From: Pseudacidobacterium sp036264445
Lineage (GTDB): Bacteria; Acidobacteriota; Terriglobia; Terriglobales; Acidobacteriaceae
Direction of reading: 5' to 3'
DNA length: 20,921 nucleotides
Assembly: GCA_036264445.1 (NCBI GenBank)
Contig: DATAQW010000003.1
Span: 1 to 20,921 of the forward strand
Shown: positions 6,804 through 14,868 of the stretch, one piece after another
How the letters are laid out: the number at the start of each line of letters is the position of its first letter
Position numbering within the stretch: the stretch's first letter is position 1
The notes under the pieces: model-generated
The model's input: only the letters and a program-made list of their open reading frames with translations
Told to the model about the DNA's origin: nothing
The model's database searches: none
Made by a program: the position numbers and the translations under genes

Positions 6804-9212
6804 TTATTCGGCGCGCAGAGCTTTTGCAGGATCGATCCTTGCTGCGCGCCGCGCGGGCAGCCACGTTCCTGCTAGAGCCAGAAGAGGCAAGATGCAGATA
6901 GCTGCCAGGATCGCAACCGGATCGTGCTGTGAAGTGTGTATCAGCTCGTTTTTCGCGAAGCGGCCGGCGAAGAAAGCGAGCGGCAACCCTACTGCGATGC
7001 CGATCAGAGCCAGAACGCAAGCCTGGCGGAGCACCATCCACATAACATTTGCGCGGTCGGCTCCCAATGCCATACGAATACCGATTTCCTGCGTGCGCTG
7101 CGATGTGACGAACGAGAGCACTCCATAGATGCCGATTAACGAGAGAAGAAGCGCTGCGGCGGCAAATGTTCCGAAGAGCGCCAGGGCAAAGCGCGGGCCA
7201 GCATAGCCGTACATGTCGAGCATTTGTCGCATGGTCATGGACGCGACAATAGGCTGATCTTTATCGATGGAGTAAATAGTTTGGCGCACCGGGTTGAGAA
7301 GGCCGTCCGCAGGCAGATTTGTTGAAACGATCAGACTGTCTGCAAAAGGCGTCACTGTATACGGGAAAAAGACTTGCGGATAATCTTCACGGAAGCCTGC
7401 AAACATAGGCAAATCGTTGATCACGCCTACGACTGTGAAGGCGTCGTCCTGCATCGTATTTCTTGGGTCGATTCTCCATTCTGTCATGTGCACAATTCGG
7501 CCGAGCGCGTTCTCCCCGTTGAAATAACGCTTCGTGAAATTCTGCGTTACTACGATTTCATGCGATTGTTCGGCAACCTCGCGGGAGTCAAGAAGATGGC
7601 CCTGCAATACTTTACGGCCGGACATCTGAAAGAATGCAGGATCGGTGAGATGAATGATTGAGGGCTGCTTGTCGGCGGGCTGGCCGGCAATTTGTACATA
7701 GTCGCCATGCATTTCCATAAAAGGGAAAGAATCATCGATCGTTGCGTTTGCAACACCCGGAAGAGCGCGAACATGATCGAGTAGCTCGCGGTAAAAGCGC
7801 GCCTTGCTCTCGGAGGTTGGATAGCGCTCATCCGCGAGAGGAATACGCATCATGAGCGTATGGTCAGGCGAAAAGGGGACAGGCGCAGCCTCTATTGCTA
7901 TAAGGTCGCGAACCATCAGACCGGCAAGCATGAGAAGTGCGAGCGACAATGCAATTTCAGTCACGACAAACCCGTTCAGTAGGCGGCGTTGTGCGCGACT
8001 GCCAGATGCTCGAATGCTGCCGAGGGCTGCCGCGAGGCGCGGATTTGCGCTGTGCCACGCTGGCGATAGTCCGAAGATGAGTACCGTGAGCAGCGCTATG
8101 CCAACGGAGACGAGCAGCACAGGAATGTTCAGAGTGACAACTGCTTCGTCGGGAATTGTTTCAGCAGGAACGATACGCAGTGTTGCATGAAGTCCTGCAT
8201 AGGCGAAGGCCAGAGCCACAGGCATGGCGATGATCGCGAGCAGCAGCGATTCCGTTAGCGCATAGCGAACGAGGCGCAGGCGCGATGCTCCCACAGCGGC
8301 GCGAATTACAAATTCATGTTCACGGTTGACAGCACGAGCAAGCAATAGACTGGACACGTTAACACAGGCAATGAGAAGCAGAATAAATACCGATCCAAGC
8401 AGCAGATAAAGCGTGTTTGCCAAGCCTGACTGGAACATCTGATCAAAGGGCATGATGCCGACGCGCAGATCTGTGGGAAACGCGCGCGGGACTCGACGGG
8501 CAATGTCCTGAAAAACAGGCTGAAGTTCAGCGGATGCCTGCGCTTCCGTCACGCCAGGTTTTAAGCGCCCCACAAACGCGAAAGAATGCTGTCCCTGAAT
8601 CGCCTTGTCGTTGGTCATCAGGATAGGTAAATAGACATCGCCGCCGCGCCAGAGGAAACGCGGAGGCATAACTCCGATAACTGTGCGTGGTCTGCCATTG
8701 AATGTGAGCACACGGCCTAATACTGAAGGACTTCCCCCAAAGTGTGCCTGCCAGTAGCGGTAACTGAGCAGGGCTACCTCTTCATGGCCAGGCTGCACGT
8801 CGCTGTCGGTTGAGGCGCGGCCCAACAGAGGCTGCGCACCGAGGACAGTGAAAGTATTGGGCGTGATGTAATTGCCGCGCAGCCTCTGTGGCTCTGTGCC
8901 TCCGGTAAGGATGACATTGCTGATGGTGGAAGCAATTGCGCCGCTGAAAATGTCGGTCTTAGTGGCAATTTCGTTGAATTGATCGGGGGAATAGATATTC
9001 CAGTGGCACTCTGGCCATTGAGAAGAGCAGAGCTTGGGCGTTGCCAGCGAGTGGACATCTTTATATGGAAATGGATCAATAAGGACGCCATAGGCCACGC
9101 TGAAGACGGCAGTGGCCGCTCCTATGCCGAGAGCGAGGGTAAGGACTGCGGTAAGTGTGAAACCGGGATTCTTGCGCAATTGGCGAAATGCATAGCGAAG
9201 GTCCTGCATCAT
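6804..9212 (-). CDS. ADOP-type permease (acidobacterial duplicated orphan ABC permease, MacB/FtsX fold)
   Basis: An 802-residue membrane protein with two MacB-like halves. About eight transmembrane helices are visible: roughly residues 20-45, 268-292, 318-340, 363-383, 414-434, 678-702, 730-750 and 766-786, with large periplasmic domains at about 50-260 and 445-670. The paired FtsX signatures are EFVIRAAVGASR (300-311) and EIGIRMALGADR (709-720). The N-terminus (DLRYAFRQLRKNPGFTLTA, residues 4-22) is highly characteristic of the ADOP family. MacB relatives couple to an ATPase and move substrates or mechanical force across the envelope; ADOP proteins are called orphan because no ATPase is encoded alongside, as here. 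The substrate is unknown. Two consecutive ATGs exist (9212 and 9209). Confidence 0.93.
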   Translation of the reverse strand: MMQDLRYAFRQLRKNPGFTLTAVLTLALGIGAATAVFSVAYGVLIDPFPYKDVHSLATPKLCSSQWPECHWNIYSPDQFNEIATKTDIFSGAIASTISNVILTGGTEPQRLRGNYITPNTFTVLGAQPLLGRASTDSDVQPGHEEVALLSYRYWQAHFGGSPSVLGRVLTFNGRPRTVIGVMPPRFLWRGGDVYLPILMTNDKAIQGQHSFAFVGRLKPGVTEAQASAELQPVFQDIARRVPRAFPTDLRVGIMPFDQMFQSGLANTLYLLLGSVFILLLIACVNVSSLLLARAVNREHEFVIRAAVGASRLRLVRYALTESLLLAIIAMPVALAFAYAGLHATLRIVPAETIPDEAVVTLNIPVLLVSVGIALLTVLIFGLSPAWHSANPRLAAALGSIRASGSRAQRRLLNGFVVTEIALSLALLMLAGLMVRDLIAIEAAPVPFSPDHTLMMRIPLADERYPTSESKARFYRELLDHVRALPGVANATIDDSFPFMEMHGDYVQIAGQPADKQPSIIHLTDPAFFQMSGRKVLQGHLLDSREVAEQSHEIVVTQNFTKRYFNGENALGRIVHMTEWRIDPRNTMQDDAFTVVGVINDLPMFAGFREDYPQVFFPYTVTPFADSLIVSTNLPADGLLNPVRQTIYSIDKDQPIVASMTMRQMLDMYGYAGPRFALALFGTFAAAALLLSLIGIYGVLSFVTSQRTQEIGIRMALGADRANVMWMVLRQACVLALIGIAVGLPLAFFAGRFAKNELIHTSQHDPVAILAAICILPLLALAGTWLPARRAARIDPAKALRAE

Positions 9213-9221
9213 CTCTCCCTC
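9209..9221 (-). promoter_or_regulatory. Ribosome binding site that decides the ADOP permease start
   Basis: On the minus strand GAGGGAGAG (9221-9213) directly precedes ATGATG. The first ATG (9212) leaves only about 2 bases after the AGGGAG core, the second (9209) leaves 5. Usual spacing therefore favours the second ATG, which would make the protein 801 residues. Confidence 0.5.
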
Positions 9222-9325
9222 AAACGCCCTTTTCGGATTAGCAGAAATGGTAGCGAAGCCTGAATAGTGCTGGCTACCTGCATGAGGAGTTTACCGGCTT
9301 CCATTCATTCCTTAAGCTGGAATAT

Positions 9326-10090
9326 ATGAGACATAGCGATACGATTTCACAATCCTTTGGTCCAGCTGCGGCTGCGTATCTGGAGAGCTCCGTTCATGCG
9401 CAAGGGGCCGAACTTGAGTCCCTCGGCCAGCTTATTGCAGCAACTCCGCGGGCGCGCGTGCTTGATCTTGGCTGTGGCGCGGGGCATACTAGCTTCGCTG
9501 TTGCTCCCTTTGCTGCGGAAGTTGTTGCTTATGATCTGACGGACGAAATGCTGGAAGTAGTAAAGGCGGAAGCTGCGCGACGTGGTTTTGGCAATCTCCA
9601 GACGCAGCGCGGCTCAGCGGAGGCTCTGCCATTTGCCAATACATCATTCGATTGGGTGGTGAGCAGATACAGTGCGCATCACTGGCGGAATATAACCCAC
9701 GCGCTTAAGGAAGTGAGGCGCGTGCTGAAGACCGGCGGACGCGTCTGTTTTATCGACATTGCTGGTGGACACGAGCCCTTGTTCGACACCTATCTGCAGG
9801 CAGTAGAGGTGCTGCGTGATCCCTCGCATGTTCGTGACTACACAGAACAGGAGTGGCTTGCGCTTTTGGAGAATGCTGATTTCGAGGCGTCTGTGGAGCG
9901 GAGGTGGCGCGTTCCGATTGAGTTTGCTTCGTGGATCAAGCGCATTGGGACCCCGGAAGAGCGGACGGCAGCGATCCGTTCGTTGTGGAATGCTGCTCCT
10001 ATCGAAGTGCGCGAATCTTTTAATATCCAGCAAGACTTTTCTTTTGAGTTAGATGCGGTCATATTAACTGGAAAAATAGCCGTATCTTGA
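9326..10090 (+). CDS. Class I SAM-dependent methyltransferase (UbiE/Methyltransf_11 type)
   Basis: A 254-residue soluble protein with a Rossmann-fold methyltransferase domain. Motif I is VLDLGCGAGH (45-54). The acidic ribose-binding residue after strand 2 is D70 in VVAYDLTDEML. Motif II lies in AEALPFANTSFD (98-109), and a post-motif hydrophobic segment is GGRVCFIDI (about 137-145). The pattern AEALPF..SFD is typical of the UbiE/YcgJ group, which methylate small molecules such as quinone precursors, but the substrate cannot be read from sequence. The C-terminal 80 residues are a helical cap that probably sets substrate choice. It is monocistronic, divergent from the ADOP gene across 113 bases, and its Shine-Dalgarno is weak (CTGGAA). 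ubiE itself is unlikely because no quinone genes are nearby. Confidence 0.88.
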   Translation: MRHSDTISQSFGPAAAAYLESSVHAQGAELESLGQLIAATPRARVLDLGCGAGHTSFAVAPFAAEVVAYDLTDEMLEVVKAEAARRGFGNLQTQRGSAEALPFANTSFDWVVSRYSAHHWRNITHALKEVRRVLKTGGRVCFIDIAGGHEPLFDTYLQAVEVLRDPSHVRDYTEQEWLALLENADFEASVERRWRVPIEFASWIKRIGTPEERTAAIRSLWNAAPIEVRESFNIQQDFSFELDAVILTGKIAVS

Positions 10091-10142
10091 GCAAACGATT
10101 GTCTTTTGGGTAATCCTGCACCTAATGCGATATTTCTATCAA

Positions 10143-10156
10143 CTAAAACGTTTAAG
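10143..10156. promoter_or_regulatory. Candidate LacI-family operator upstream of the GH3 gene
   Basis: CTAAAACGTTTAAG is a near-perfect 14-base palindrome (6 of 7 positions pair) centred on CG, with the AAACGTTT core common in LacI/GalR-family operators. It ends 2 bases before a good -35 hexamer. Sugar-responsive LacI-type control of a secreted glycosidase would be typical. No regulator gene is in the window, so this is inference. Confidence 0.35.
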
Positions 10157-10157
10157 C

Positions 10158-10187
10158 TTGACGACTGTATTTTGTTCCCGGTAGCAT
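10158..10187 (+). promoter_or_regulatory. Candidate sigma-70-type promoter of the GH3 gene
   Basis: TTGACG (10158-10163, 5 of 6 to consensus) is followed after 18 bases by TAGCAT (10182-10187, 4 of 6). A transcript would begin near 10194, about 24 bases before the ATG, leaving room for the AAGGAAG Shine-Dalgarno at about 10207-10213. The spacing and position are reasonable; the -10 is only moderate. Confidence 0.4.
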
Positions 10188-10217
10188 CGCTTCGGAATCT
10201 CCTTCTAAGGAAGACAC

Positions 10218-12428
10218 ATGCTAATTCGTATGTTGGGTAAATGCCTGCCGTTTGCGGCTGCGGCAGTTATGCCATTGGTTGTGCTGGCCCAGGCTGACAG
10301 ACCCTGGATGAACAAAAGCCTCTCGCCCGACGAGCGGGCTGACCTTGTGCTGAAACAGTTAACACTGGATGAAAAGATTGACCTGCTGCACGGTAACGGC
10401 ATGCCGCACACTTCAAACTGGCAGATGCCCCTGACGCATCTTGCGAACGGCGGCGCAGGATACGTCGTCGGGGTGCCACGTCTCGGCATTTCACCGATTT
10501 ATATTTCAGATGCAGCGTATGGCGTGCGCTCGAGCGGTGAAAATGGGCGCTACTCGACCGCTCTGCCGTCGAACCTTGGGGCCGCGTCAAGTTGGGATCC
10601 GCAGGCAGCATGTGAGTATGGCGCTCTCATCGGGCGCGAGCTGCGGGCACAGGGCTTCAACATGACTCTTGGCGGAGGCGTAGACCTGGCCCGGGAGCCG
10701 CGCAACGGGCGAACCTTTGAATACATGGGCGAAGACCCGCTGCTGGCTGGAACGATGGTCGGCAACCTGATGAAGTGCGAGCAGGCGCAGCATGTCATCG
10801 GCGATATCAAGCATTACGCCATGAACGATCAGGAGACAGGTCGGAACATCGTCGATGCAAGAATTTCAAAGAAGGCCATGGAGGAAGGCGACCTGCTGGC
10901 ATTCAAGATCGGGCTCAATATTTCTGATTCTGCTGCGGTGATGTGCTCCTACAACCGCGTGAATGGCGTGTATGCCTGCGAAAACAACTATCTGCTGAAC
11001 GATGTTCTCAAGCATGACTGGAACTTCAAGGGGTTCGTACTCTCAGACTGGGGAGGCACGCACAGCACGGAGAAAGCTTCGGCTGCGGGCCTTGACAACG
11101 AGCAGCCGATGGCTGATTTCTTCGGCCCCAAGCTGAAAGAGGCTGTCGAAGCCGGACGCGTGCCTATGTCTGAAATCGACGACCACGCGCGCCGCGTGCT
11201 ACGGGCGGAGTTTGCTTCGGGGATCGTCGATGATCCGGTGCAAAAGGGCGTGGTGGATGTTGAAGGTGGTCTTGAGACTGCTCAGCATATCGAAGAGCAG
11301 AGCATTGTTCTACTCAAGAATGACAAGGCAATCCTGCCGCTCAACCCGGCAAAGCTCCGCAGTGTAGCTTTGATTGGCGGACACGCGGATGTGGGCATGA
11401 TCTCGGGCGGCGGTTCGGCACAGGTTGATCCACCGGGTGGAAATGCGATCATGCCTCCGGGCCAGGGCGCGACGCACTGGCAGGATCATATCTGGTTTCC
11501 CACGTCGCCGCTGAAGGCGCTCAAAGCAAAGTTGCCGAACGCAAAGGTTGAATACAACTCGGGCGAGGACCTGGATTCGGCTGCGGCCTTGGCGAAGAAC
11601 TCTGACGTTGCGATTGTCTTTGCCTATCAATGGCTTTCGGAAGGCATGGATGTTCCCAATCTTTCGCTTCCGGACAATCAGGACGCGCTGATTGAGCGCG
11701 TGGCGGCGGCGAATCCGCACACGATTGTCGTGCTCGAGACGGGCACTGCCGTCACGATGCCGTGGCTTGATAAAGTTGATGGCGTTGTAGACGCCTGGTT
11801 TGCAGGGAGCAGTGGACATCGTGCTTTGGCGAATGTTCTTCTGGGCGAAGTGAATCCGACTGCGAAACTCGCCATCTCCTTCCCGAAAAGCGAGCAGGAC
11901 CTGCCACATCCTTCGATTCCGACACTCTCAAAAGAAGATGAGGGGCAGGGAACAGGCGCAGTGAATGGCCCGGCTCATATGCAGTCGAAGTACAGCGTTA
12001 CTTATGACGAGGGCGCAAAGGTCGGCTACAAGTGGTACGAGGCTGAAAACAAGCAGCCACTCTTTCCATTCGGATATGGCCTGTCCTACACAACGTATTC
12101 TTATTCTGGCCTGAAGACAGACAGCGCACAGAAGGCTGTAACCTTCACGGTGAAGAATACAGGCAAGCGCGCTGGGACAGAGATTGCGCAGGTCTATGCC
12201 ACACTTCCTGAAGCCGCAGGCGAGCAGTACAAGCGGCTTGTGGGCTGGCAAAGAGTATCTCTGGAACCCGGCGAGTCGAAGACAGTGACGGTAACCATCG
12301 ATCCGTTGATTCTTTCCATCTTCGACGAGCAGAAAAACGGCTGGCAGCTTCTTCCGGGCGAGTACAAGGTAGCTGCTGGGTCGTCGTCAGCGGAAACGCC
12401 GCTGCACGGGACTCTGGAAGTTCACTAG
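10218..12428 (+). CDS. Secreted glycoside hydrolase family 3 enzyme (beta-glucosidase/beta-xylosidase type)
   Basis: A 736-residue protein with a signal peptide (hydrophobic residues 9-24, cleavage near LAQA at 23-26). It has the three-part GH3 plan: TIM-barrel-like N-domain (about 40-340), alpha/beta sandwich C-domain (about 360-600) and a fibronectin III-like tail (about 640-730). The catalytic nucleophile is D277 in FVLSDWGG. Other GH3 hallmarks are GRTFEYMGEDP (164-174), KHYAMNDQE (198-206) and the near-C-terminal FPFGYGLSYTTY. No PA14 insert is present. GH3 enzymes remove terminal beta-linked sugars from oligosaccharides in the periplasm or outside. Glucosidase, xylosidase or arabinosidase activity cannot be separated by eye; a role with the GH10 xylanase 6 kb away is plausible. 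The start is fixed by AAGGAAG 4-5 bases upstream. Confidence 0.95.
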   Translation: MLIRMLGKCLPFAAAAVMPLVVLAQADRPWMNKSLSPDERADLVLKQLTLDEKIDLLHGNGMPHTSNWQMPLTHLANGGAGYVVGVPRLGISPIYISDAAYGVRSSGENGRYSTALPSNLGAASSWDPQAACEYGALIGRELRAQGFNMTLGGGVDLAREPRNGRTFEYMGEDPLLAGTMVGNLMKCEQAQHVIGDIKHYAMNDQETGRNIVDARISKKAMEEGDLLAFKIGLNISDSAAVMCSYNRVNGVYACENNYLLNDVLKHDWNFKGFVLSDWGGTHSTEKASAAGLDNEQPMADFFGPKLKEAVEAGRVPMSEIDDHARRVLRAEFASGIVDDPVQKGVVDVEGGLETAQHIEEQSIVLLKNDKAILPLNPAKLRSVALIGGHADVGMISGGGSAQVDPPGGNAIMPPGQGATHWQDHIWFPTSPLKALKAKLPNAKVEYNSGEDLDSAAALAKNSDVAIVFAYQWLSEGMDVPNLSLPDNQDALIERVAAANPHTIVVLETGTAVTMPWLDKVDGVVDAWFAGSSGHRALANVLLGEVNPTAKLAISFPKSEQDLPHPSIPTLSKEDEGQGTGAVNGPAHMQSKYSVTYDEGAKVGYKWYEAENKQPLFPFGYGLSYTTYSYSGLKTDSAQKAVTFTVKNTGKRAGTEIAQVYATLPEAAGEQYKRLVGWQRVSLEPGESKTVTVTIDPLILSIFDEQKNGWQLLPGEYKVAAGSSSAETPLHGTLEVH

Positions 12429-12463
12429 GCTTTCGCTGGATTTAGGATCTCCAGCTTCCTCCC

Positions 12464-12497
12464 GCCCATCTTCTTTTTGAAGATGGGCTTTGTTTTT
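12464..12497 (+). terminator. Intrinsic terminator of the GH3 gene
   Basis: A perfect 10-base-pair stem, GCCCATCTTC (12464-12473) with GAAGATGGGC (12479-12488), closes a TTTTT loop and is followed by TTTGTTTTT (12489-12497). It begins 36 bases after the GH3 stop. The T run lies only on the plus-strand side, so it is directional and does not serve the convergent peptidase gene. Confidence 0.92.
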
Positions 12498-12505
12498 GCG
12501 GTTTC

Positions 12506-13503
12506 TTAGGGCTTTCCATTCGGATTCCATGATGGTTTCCAGTCCGTATTTGCCAGCCACAGAACAGGTTTGATCATGGAGGAAATCACAGTCGTCATAT
12601 AAGGAAAATCGAGTTTGCTGATTTCATCGCTGGGGTGGTGGTAGTCCTGGTGCAGGTTGAAACTGGAAACAGTCTGCGCGATGATGCCGCGTTTCGCGAG
12701 AGCGTAATTATCTGAGCGCTGGAAGAATTTTTGATCGGGATGAGGATCTCCGACGATATGTGCGCCATGTTTCGCCAGTTCTGGCCCTAGAGTGCTGCGC
12801 TCGAATCCGATGAGCCAGAAGTTTCCCGCGGGCACTGCGGGATCGGGCCGGCCAATCATTTCAAATTCAAGATTGGCGACGATGCGATCGAGAGGCACTG
12901 GCGGGTGTTCGAGGAAGTAGCGATTGCCAAAACCGCCGAGTTCTTCTGAGCCAAAGAGAACAAAAAGAATGGTCGTTTCGGTCGTTTGCCCTGGTTCAGG
13001 GAGCGCGCCAGTTCAATCACCGCAGTCGTTCCGGAGGCATCGTCATCAGCCCCGTTATAGATAGAATCGCCATTGACCGCGGGTCCAATGCCCAGATGAT
13101 CAAGATGAGCGGTGAGCAGAATCGCGTCCTGCTGCGTCTTTGTGTCGGAGCCGCGCAGGATGCCGACCACATTCCAGGTTTCCGTGCGCGGGACATCCTG
13201 ATATTGCAAGAGATGTTTCTTTACGCGGTCGGGAAGCGGATTTGGCAGCGGTGCTTTCTGGATGTAATCGCCGGTGTCTCCGCCTGGTTCGAGGCCAAAG
13301 CTCTGAAAGAGCGATGCGATATAGGCAGCAGCAATGTGCTCGTCGCGTGTGGCGCTGCCGCGGCCTTGAAGGACATCGGAAGCGAGAAAGGCTTCATCGG
13401 CGCGGACACAGTCTTTGCAGAAATGCGGCTCTTCGGCAGAGACAACGCGACAAAATGGGGTAAGCAGTGATATCACCAAGACAAGACGGAAACATTTACG
13501 CAT
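12506..13503 (-). pseudogene. Secreted M28-family zinc peptidase, broken by a single frameshift
   Basis: Two frames on the minus strand together encode one M28 aminopeptidase-like protein of about 332 residues. Frame one (13503 to 12997) has a signal peptide (residues 1-23), the metal-binding TAHLDH motif (131-136; H133, D135) and the GADDDASG motif (151-158). It should continue with the conserved E-E motif, but from 12997 the motif appears in the next frame: LFVLFGSEELGGFGN, then NLEFEMIG, and near the end a metal-binding His in YHHPSDE. At 12997 the codons CTG and GAA share one G; restoring it (CTGGAA) gives an uninterrupted reading SLEPGQTTETTILF. All later motifs are intact, so the loss is recent or a sequencing error. 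No clear Shine-Dalgarno precedes the ATG. It converges on the GH3 gene. Confidence 0.88.
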
Positions 13504-13629
13504 AGTATGAACGTCAGTATATCGGGCAGCGCTATTCGGCTTCCCTCAGTGCAGGATATCTGCGACACGCATCGGTATAAACAACGTATGTACTGGCTTG
13601 AACAGGTATGATTGAAACTTTTGTGACCC

Positions 13630-14781
13630 ATGAGATTAAGGTCTGTGAGAAGTAAGTTTCCGGTTCGATATCTTTATCTTCTGCCCATAGCAGGATTGCT
13701 GCTCCTGTCCGCGTGTGGGGGAAAGTTTTTCCCTGATGAGACCAGCAGCGGGGGTGGCGGCGGAACAACCGGCAGCGGGAACTATCTGTATGTTGCAAAC
13801 TCTTCGACCAGCGTGAGCTCCATTGCCGGCTTTACCATCGCAAACAGTGCTCTGAGTGTTCTGTCGGGATCGCCGTATTCGGATGCTGTGCCTCCAAATT
13901 CGCTTGCTATTTCGCCTAAGAACACGTTCGTATATTCGGGCAGTCTTTCAGGCGGCATTTACGTCTATGTGATCAACAGCACTGGCACGCTCTCTCTGGG
14001 GAATGATGGTCAACCAGTACTCACAAACTTGAGTCCACAGGCAATGCGGGTTGATCCAACAGGACAGTGGCTTCTGGTTGTGGATACCACTCCTTCGATT
14101 TGGGTGTTTGGAATCAACGCCACCACAGGAGTATTGACCCAGCAGGGCACTCAGGTCGGACTAGATGCCGGGAGTGTGAGCCATCTGTACATCACTCCAA
14201 ACGGAAGCTTTGCGTATGTCTCGCTTGGTACTGTCGGCGTGGATATCCTGTCGTTCAACACGACCACAGGCAACGTTGCCAAGATTGGGTTTCTTAGCCC
14301 GAAAGCATCTTCCAATGCCGATATCGGATTGGCCAGCGATCCGAGCAGCAAATATCTCTTTGTGACTGAGACTGGCATTAATTCGCTGCGCATACTGACG
14401 ATTAACAGCAATGGTTCTCTCACAGAGCTCTCCACTTCTCCAGTTAAGACTGGCCTTGGTCCTTCGCAGGTTATTGTGAGCGGTGGAGGCAGTTATGTCT
14501 ATGTTACGAACCGAACAGATGGAACAGTCAGCGGTTTTGCGCTCGCTGTTAATGGCAGTCTGACGGCGCTTACGGGCTCACCGTATACGACCGGATCAGC
14601 TCCGGTTGATCTGGTGGAAGACAAAACATCGGCCTATATTGGTGTCGCCTGCGCTGGAGGCAATCATGATTTACAAGTTTTTCAGATTGATACAACAACT
14701 CCAGGAAAGCTGGACGCATTCGCAACTGCAAACACAGGAACTGATCCCACCTTGGTCAGTGCCATTGTTGCCACGCAATAG
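13630..14781 (+). CDS. Lactonase-like beta-propeller lipoprotein
   Basis: A 383-residue protein with a lipoprotein signal: basic N-terminus, hydrophobic core and lipobox LSAC (26-29), so C29 would be lipidated. A Gly/Ser/Thr linker follows (about 38-50), then about seven beta-propeller blades. Recurring strands include YLYVANSS, GSPYSDAVPPNSLAISP, WLLVVDTT, FAYVSLGTVG, YLFVTETG, YVYVTNRTDG and GSPYTTGSAPVDLVED, the repeat style of the lactonase (6-phosphogluconolactonase-like) family. Many such acidobacterial proteins have no shown enzyme activity, and I would not call this Pgl. A TATGAT element lies at 13607-13612 but no matching -35 is seen. The Shine-Dalgarno is weak; a downstream GTG at 13645 after TTAAGG is a less likely start because it would shorten the basic N-region. 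Confidence 0.85.
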   Translation: MRLRSVRSKFPVRYLYLLPIAGLLLLSACGGKFFPDETSSGGGGGTTGSGNYLYVANSSTSVSSIAGFTIANSALSVLSGSPYSDAVPPNSLAISPKNTFVYSGSLSGGIYVYVINSTGTLSLGNDGQPVLTNLSPQAMRVDPTGQWLLVVDTTPSIWVFGINATTGVLTQQGTQVGLDAGSVSHLYITPNGSFAYVSLGTVGVDILSFNTTTGNVAKIGFLSPKASSNADIGLASDPSSKYLFVTETGINSLRILTINSNGSLTELSTSPVKTGLGPSQVIVSGGGSYVYVTNRTDGTVSGFALAVNGSLTALTGSPYTTGSAPVDLVEDKTSAYIGVACAGGNHDLQVFQIDTTTPGKLDAFATANTGTDPTLVSAIVATQ

Positions 14782-14837
14782 CTCCGCAAGAGAGTATGCC
14801 GCTGTTAGCACGGCTTCCTAATGAACTTTCAATGCTA

Positions 14838-14857
14838 TCCTCTAAGTAAATAGAGGA
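14838..14857 (+). promoter_or_regulatory. Hairpin covering the Shine-Dalgarno of the SH3 lipoprotein gene
   Basis: TCCTCTA (14838-14844) pairs perfectly with TAGAGGA (14851-14857) around the 6-base loop AGTAAA. The right arm contains the only good Shine-Dalgarno (GAGGA) for the gene starting at 14869, 11 bases away. If it forms in the mRNA it would hide the ribosome site. There is no T run after it, so it is a poor terminator. Confidence 0.4.
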
Positions 14858-14868
14858 AACGCGGTCAG

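Noticed and set aside
6724..7041. Upstream extension of the 111-residue exported protein to a 217-residue frame
   Set aside because: It overlaps the 3' part of the ADOP permease in another frame, is Arg/Ser-rich shadow sequence, and would bury the signal peptide; the internal ATG at 6723 has an ideal GGAGGAAT site.
9249..9278. Inverted repeat GGTAGC...GCTACC between the ADOP and methyltransferase genes
   Set aside because: Six pairs with an 18-base loop is easily expected by chance and there is no promoter context.
11310..11909. 199-codon minus-strand frame inside the GH3 gene
   Set aside because: It is a shadow of the conserved GH3 C-domain; the product has no recognisable features.
14798..14816. 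Short hairpin GCCG...CGGC after the lactonase-like gene as a terminator
   Set aside because: The stem is interrupted and no T run follows.
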